Program-made: the position numbers and the translations under genes
Assembly (NCBI GenBank): GCA_902497185.1
Contig: CABVEG010000033.1
Coordinates: 1 to 11,134, forward strand
Length of the DNA: 11,134 nt
DNA from: an uncultured Eubacteriales bacterium
GTDB lineage: Bacteria; Bacillota; Clostridia; Lachnospirales; CAG-274
Reading direction: 5' to 3'
Notes under the pieces: generated by a model
Told to the model about the DNA's origin: nothing
What the model saw: only the letters and a program-made list of their open reading frames with translations
The model's database searches: none
Shown: piece after piece, positions 6,882 through 11,134 of the stretch
Position numbering within the stretch: the stretch's first letter is position 1
Layout of the letters: the number at the start of each line of letters is the position of its first letter

Positions 6882-9800
6882 ATGAATAAAAAATTCAAAA
6901 GATTCTTGGCATTTGTAATGACATTTGTAATGCTGCTATCAAGTAATGTGTTTGCAGCAGAAAATGATAATTACATTTATGTACCTGAAATTGATATTGA
7001 AGATGAGATTAAAGAGGGTAATTTGTTTTATCTGGCTTCTCCCGAGATAGAAATGGAAGAAAACTCAGATGGTCATTACCTTGTAAGAATAGGCAGAGGC
7101 GGAGACGTGTCGCAGGAAGCCTCAGTTGTTGTAAAAATGAGTGATATTACCGCAAAATACGGTAAGGATTACAAGGTATATCTTTATAATGGCGGATTGT
7201 TCAATCAAGCCGATAAGGATGCTCTTTCAGTTATGGAAATGATTGAGGGAGAAGATTATACCGAGTTTGAAATCAACGATACGGAAGAGCTTGCACAGGA
7301 TATTGCAGATGGTGTAATATCAGGCAGTGCAATTTCCGAGGGAATTGCTAAAGGCATTAATGAGGCGGTAGCTGTAAATAAGGCCTCAAAGGGCGAGGAT
7401 AACAGTGATTATATTGAGGCTGCCGACAGTGCGGAGATTGTTGAGGCTGAGGCATTTTACGATGCTGCTGTTGAAGAAACCGAAACAGAAACTGCCACTG
7501 AAAGTGCAGCAGATTCAGATGATTTAAGTACTCTTGCTGGTGCTAAGCAGGCTTTTACAGGCATTGAATCTGACAGAGTAAAGCCAAAGGCGTCAATGGA
7601 CATTATTGATCAGTTTGCTGAGCTGCAGGCTTATCAAGATGTTGCTGATACTATTTCAGACTCTATGACGGGAGCAACTCTCAAGGTTGACTTTGCAGAG
7701 GGCGAAAGTGACAAATATATTGAAATTGTACCAATAGATAATAATGAAAGCGACAGTACAAGGATATTTAATATTACAATAGGCGATCCCGAGGGTGAAT
7801 ATACTGTAAGTGCATATTCTACTGCCGTTGCAAAAATTGTTGATGATGAAGAAAAGGTGATGGCTAAGGTATCACTTGCAGCTTCAATGATAACTCCTGA
7901 TACAGGTAAGGACTATGCAAGAATTACCGTTACAAGAGAGGGCGGCTTAAATGACCTTGTATCAGTAATGCTTAAAAGCAGAAGTGATACAGCAATGTCA
8001 GGCAGGGACTTTTCTCCCGTATCTGCGGAAGTGGTATTTCCTTTCGGTGTAACCGAGAGAACTGTGGATATACCTGTAAATACGGAATATATTACGGAAG
8101 AATCAAGGTTTGAGGTTTATATCGATACCCCCGTAAGCTGTGAAATAGGTGATAACAGTGTAACACAGGTTTTGCTTTATCCTTCGACAGGTGATGATGA
8201 GGCTGATTCGGGAATAAGCGGCGGTGACCTAGATGATGATAATGGCATAGAAGCCTATATGAATGATTCGGACTATAACCGTAATCAAAGGGTTTATTTC
8301 CCGAAGGTTTATACAAACAACAGCTCTACACGATGTGAAGAAAAAAGTAATGGATTTAAGTCAAACTATAACGCTGAAGGTAATTATGGTTGGTATATAA
8401 GACCTACGGATAACAGGCATTGGGGAAGAGCTGAGTTTTACTTGAATAATTCCAGCTACACAGGTCCACGATACGATTTGTCAGGTTTTACTTTCAATTA
8501 TAAAGGAAACTATGCTGCACATCCTTATGATGGTATTGCAAGGGCAGGCTTTAGAACAGTAAGTTTTAGTTACTGGGGTATTGCAAGCTATTCCAATGAG
8601 TGGGTTTTTCAAGGCGGATCATCAGGTTGGTCGGAAAGAACAGTATACAGCAATTATCAGGGTGGATTGACCGGTGTTCAGGTTTATGCTGAGGATGGCA
8701 ACGGCAGCGGAAGAGATATACAGGCACATTTTAGTGATATGTATCCAATTAAGCGACAGTTCAGAATTAGTCTTGCTGCTGCGGATAAGATGTATCTTAG
8801 AACAGTAGACGGTAATGGCACTAAGCTTACAGAGGTTCAGCCATCAGCATATATAAGCAATAAAATGTCTAAAAGTCTGGGTATAGATGCTGCTGATACA
8901 GATACTCTTGCCTACAGAACATCAGGTGAAAAGTTAACAATTACTGTTGGCAATAATGAGTATTTCAGACTTAAGGGTATTTATGCTGTAAACAGCAATA
9001 ATCCAAGAGAAACCATAAAAATTGCAGATGCAAACGGCAATAACTCCTGCACATTTACCTTTGATAATACCTTGCTTACAAAGCTTATTAAAAGAGGAAA
9101 TCAGGAGAGCTGGGATTATGTTACCCTTTCTAACAGAAGTGGCGGCGGCAAATACGGTAACATAACAATCAAGCCTGTTTTTGAGTATATTGACAAAAAG
9201 GTTTATGTTGAAAAGAATACACAGTTTGAAAATAAGATCAGCATTGATACATATAATCAACTTGGCTCTTTAAGTGTAAACGGAAAAGAATATACATTAA
9301 GTGATGATGAGTTTAATGTTGAAATCAAGCCTAATGACAGTCTTGGAACAAGATTCCATTATGGCGATGAATTTGTTGTAAAGACCAACGCAAAGTATAC
9401 GGATATTGCAAATGCGGCAGGTATAGGCTACAGAGTGGGTACAAACATAAATACTATGGATGCGACCCGAACCGATAAAAGAAATGCAGAGGCTCAGTAT
9501 ACCTTTACCAGAAGCAATTCAAAGGATGTTTTAAAGAGAAATACAATAGCCTTTTATCCTATTTATACCGAAAAGCAAAACGGACTTACTGTTATGGTCA
9601 AAAAGTCTGATGTTGATAACGGCATAATTGACACAAGCTATGGTATTCTTTCCAAGTTTAGCGATAACAGTGTAGATAAAATCATAGATTATCGTGAGGA
9701 AAACGGTAAGAAAGTAGAGTATTATCGTTTTGTAGCCTCTAAGGATGTTAATACAGATAATTATTATCAGTACAGTGCAAGAGCTAAAGACGGTTATGCT

Positions 9801-11134
9801 ATAAAATGGTACGACGATGTTGCCAAAGTGACCTACAGCGGCAATAATATGTTTTATAAGCCTATGAGCTTAAGCCAGGAAGATAATGTGCTTATAATAA
9901 GTGCAGAAACAGGCGAAAATGTAGTTGTCGCAAGGTTTAAGGGAAAGACTAACTACAAGGTAAATGACATATCAACAGGTATGGCAAGCGACTTTATAAT
10001 GCCTTTGGAAAATGCAGCTGTAACTGTTGGCGGAGTAGGAGTAATGACCGATGATAAGGGCGAATTTGAAACCTCGTATGCAGGCTTATATATTAATGGT
10101 ACTTACGTTATTGAAAGAGTTGCTGTTGATAATTCCTTTAATTACGTTGATTATGTTATTAATACTTCAAACAAAAAGGTTGCGATTCCTGCAGAGGAAG
10201 AGTATACAGTTGAAACGTTTAAGGAAGCTCCTGTTGTTACCAATCATTACAAAACAGTTGAAGGCTGGCAAGTAACTGCAAAATATGAATCTATTCCTGA
10301 GGAAGTAAGAAGTCAAGCCGTAGTAAGAAATGTGAATTACTCTAGATTTACATATTATGGTATTGTCTTTAAGAATGAGTTAGTTGACAGTGTTCCTAAA
10401 GACAATGGAGACTATGGACAGCTGTATTATTATCCTGTTACCAAAACTATTATAACAAATGTTGAAACAAGTAAGACATTTGAAATAACAAGAGAAACAA
10501 AAAGGGGAACTGTATATACTATTAATATGGGAACTTATATTGCTGAAAACACTAACGAGGGTGCAGGTATAAGCGATGTTAATGTATATGAGGGGGACAG
10601 TACTTATCCTGCAGCAGGTGTTATTGATATAAATGATTCAATATATACCTTTAGAGCAAATGTAAGAGAAGCCTCTGACGAGCATATTAAGGAATTGAAG
10701 TTTGTAATAGTTGACCCTGTGTCAAAGAGGACAAAGTTTGAAATGCCTGCTCAGTATGAAAGCAGTTCAGGTCAGTGGGTAGCTACCGAAAAAATGAATA
10801 TTGCCATGAACGGTACATATACAAGCGGAGATACACTGTACGCAGTTGTATCAACTGATAAAAATGTTTCGGGCACGGCAGGTGCTTTAAAGGAATATCT
10901 TCCTGTTTATACAGGCTATGACTTTATGCAGGGGGACAGTGCTTATGATACTTATGAGCCACAGAATTTTGACCTGCCAACAAATGGCAGCTTTGGCTCG
11001 CTTCCTATGCTGGACAAGCTTGCAACGGGCTTTAATTTCCCATTTGTTTCAATTGCACTTGAAAAGCGTCCCACAGGTGAATACAGAGTTAAGATAGGTG
11101 TAAATGTAACGGATATAGTTGATAAAGCGGCGGG
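6882..11134 (+). CDS. Giant secreted Calx-beta domain protein (3' end outside window)
   Basis: Very large secreted, probably surface-associated protein; 1417 complete codons are present and the frame is open to the window end with no stop. The start is ATG 6882, with AGGAGG at 6866-6871, 23 nt after the ABC2 stop. Residues 1-26 are a Sec signal peptide: basic MNKKFKRF, a hydrophobic core, and cleavage near VFA-A. A Calx-beta fold begins near 53 (first half ends at TAKYGKDY, 90-97) and resumes near 267 (LKVDFAEGESDKYIEI through AKIVDDE). The two halves are separated by roughly 160 inserted residues, including an Ala/Glu/Asp-rich tract at 179-214. A second, uninterrupted Calx-beta domain covers about 330-434, with TAMSGRDF at 370-377. 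After that come Trp/Tyr/Gly-rich and beta-rich stretches I do not recognise. Near 1041-1080 (PLENAAVTVGG, then TDDKGEF) there is a carboxypeptidase-regulatory-like repeat, and at about 1229-1326 a probable Ig-like sandwich. Calx-beta domains bind calcium and occur in adhesins. Adhesion or a role with the exporter is inference. Confidence 0.88.
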   Translation, partial: MNKKFKRFLAFVMTFVMLLSSNVFAAENDNYIYVPEIDIEDEIKEGNLFYLASPEIEMEENSDGHYLVRIGRGGDVSQEASVVVKMSDITAKYGKDYKVYLYNGGLFNQADKDALSVMEMIEGEDYTEFEINDTEELAQDIADGVISGSAISEGIAKGINEAVAVNKASKGEDNSDYIEAADSAEIVEAEAFYDAAVEETETETATESAADSDDLSTLAGAKQAFTGIESDRVKPKASMDIIDQFAELQAYQDVADTISDSMTGATLKVDFAEGESDKYIEIVPIDNNESDSTRIFNITIGDPEGEYTVSAYSTAVAKIVDDEEKVMAKVSLAASMITPDTGKDYARITVTREGGLNDLVSVMLKSRSDTAMSGRDFSPVSAEVVFPFGVTERTVDIPVNTEYITEESRFEVYIDTPVSCEIGDNSVTQVLLYPSTGDDEADSGISGGDLDDDNGIEAYMNDSDYNRNQRVYFPKVYTNNSSTRCEEKSNGFKSNYNAEGNYGWYIRPTDNRHWGRAEFYLNNSSYTGPRYDLSGFTFNYKGNYAAHPYDGIARAGFRTVSFSYWGIASYSNEWVFQGGSSGWSERTVYSNYQGGLTGVQVYAEDGNGSGRDIQAHFSDMYPIKRQFRISLAAADKMYLRTVDGNGTKLTEVQPSAYISNKMSKSLGIDAADTDTLAYRTSGEKLTITVGNNEYFRLKGIYAVNSNNPRETIKIADANGNNSCTFTFDNTLLTKLIKRGNQESWDYVTLSNRSGGGKYGNITIKPVFEYIDKKVYVEKNTQFENKISIDTYNQLGSLSVNGKEYTLSDDEFNVEIKPNDSLGTRFHYGDEFVVKTNAKYTDIANAAGIGYRVGTNINTMDATRTDKRNAEAQYTFTRSNSKDVLKRNTIAFYPIYTEKQNGLTVMVKKSDVDNGIIDTSYGILSKFSDNSVDKIIDYREENGKKVEYYRFVASKDVNTDNYYQYSARAKDGYAIKWYDDVAKVTYSGNNMFYKPMSLSQEDNVLIISAETGENVVVARFKGKTNYKVNDISTGMASDFIMPLENAAVTVGGVGVMTDDKGEFETSYAGLYINGTYVIERVAVDNSFNYVDYVINTSNKKVAIPAEEEYTVETFKEAPVVTNHYKTVEGWQVTAKYESIPEEVRSQAVVRNVNYSRFTYYGIVFKNELVDSVPKDNGDYGQLYYYPVTKTIITNVETSKTFEITRETKRGTVYTINMGTYIAENTNEGAGISDVNVYEGDSTYPAAGVIDINDSIYTFRANVREASDEHIKELKFVIVDPVSKRTKFEMPAQYESSSGQWVATEKMNIAMNGTYTSGDTLYAVVSTDKNVSGTAGALKEYLPVYTGYDFMQGDSAYDTYEPQNFDLPTNGSFGSLPMLDKLATGFNFPFVSIALEKRPTGEYRVKIGVNVTDIVDKAA

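Noticed and set aside
6875..6889. ATG 6875 upstream of the giant gene, giving a four-residue reading frame that ends in TAA.
   Set aside because: It lies only 3 nt from AGGAGG, too close for good initiation, while ATG 6882 has 10-nt spacing and leads straight into a signal peptide. It is probably incidental.
8934..9260. 108-codon open frame on the - strand, along with several similar - strand frames over the transporter genes.
   Set aside because: They lie opposite well-supported coding sequence, lack ribosome-binding sites and family resemblance, and are explained by the AT-rich codon use of the + strand genes.
10051..10275. 74-codon + strand frame rich in Leu and Lys.
   Set aside because: It is an out-of-frame reading of the giant protein gene, with no ribosome-binding site. 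The main frame is continuous through it.
6882..11134. Possibility that this 4.25-kb stretch is non-coding or a pseudogene, since no closed reading frame covers it.
   Set aside because: Codon-by-codon translation from ATG 6882 shows no stop or frameshift to the last base. The frame is unclosed only because the gene leaves the window.
1..11134. Search for CRISPR arrays, tRNA or rRNA genes, insertion sequences and attachment sites.
   Set aside because: No regularly spaced repeats, RNA-gene signatures, transposase frames or terminal inverted repeats were seen by eye. Coding genes fill nearly the whole window.

Overview
The window is AT-rich, with clostridial-style codon use, strong AGGAGG ribosome-binding sites, GTG/TTG starts and Gram-positive lipoprotein and signal-peptide features. 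It most likely comes from a gut-type member of class Clostridia (Lachnospiraceae/Oscillospiraceae-like). This placement is an inference from style, not from a marker gene. Every gene found is on the + strand.

Layout. (1) Positions 1-441 hold the 3' end of a LytTR-type response regulator (AgrA/ComE-like), cut by the window edge and closed by a clear intrinsic terminator at 444-480. (2) Positions 481-608 are a regulatory region. Two identical 10-bp direct repeats, 20 bp apart, sit just upstream of a plausible extended -10 promoter, as expected for a LytTR-controlled promoter. (3) Positions 609-11134 hold five tightly packed genes with no terminator between them, read here as one operon. They are a lipoprotein of the type 1 (LivJ/K-like) periplasmic-binding fold, an HlyD-family membrane-fusion subunit, a C39-peptidase ABC transporter, a second ABC transporter with a non-peptidase N-terminal domain, and a very large Sec-secreted protein with Calx-beta domains that runs off the window (at least 1417 residues).

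The HlyD protein and the two ABC proteins match, in order and in sequence character, the three-part exporter known as the 'NHLM bacteriocin system' (NHLM HlyD, NHLM ABC1 peptidase/ATP-binding, NHLM ABC2). This machine removes a leader peptide after a double-glycine-type site and exports the ribosomally made peptide. No precursor peptide, modifying enzyme or histidine kinase is visible. The unusual part is the set of partners: a solo solute-binding lipoprotein in front of the exporter and a giant Calx-beta surface protein behind it, downstream of a quorum-type regulator and a LytTR-like operator. A reasonable working model is a LytTR-controlled peptide or protein export system with its own extracellular binding lipoprotein and surface protein. 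The cargo and the roles of those two accessory proteins cannot be read from this window.
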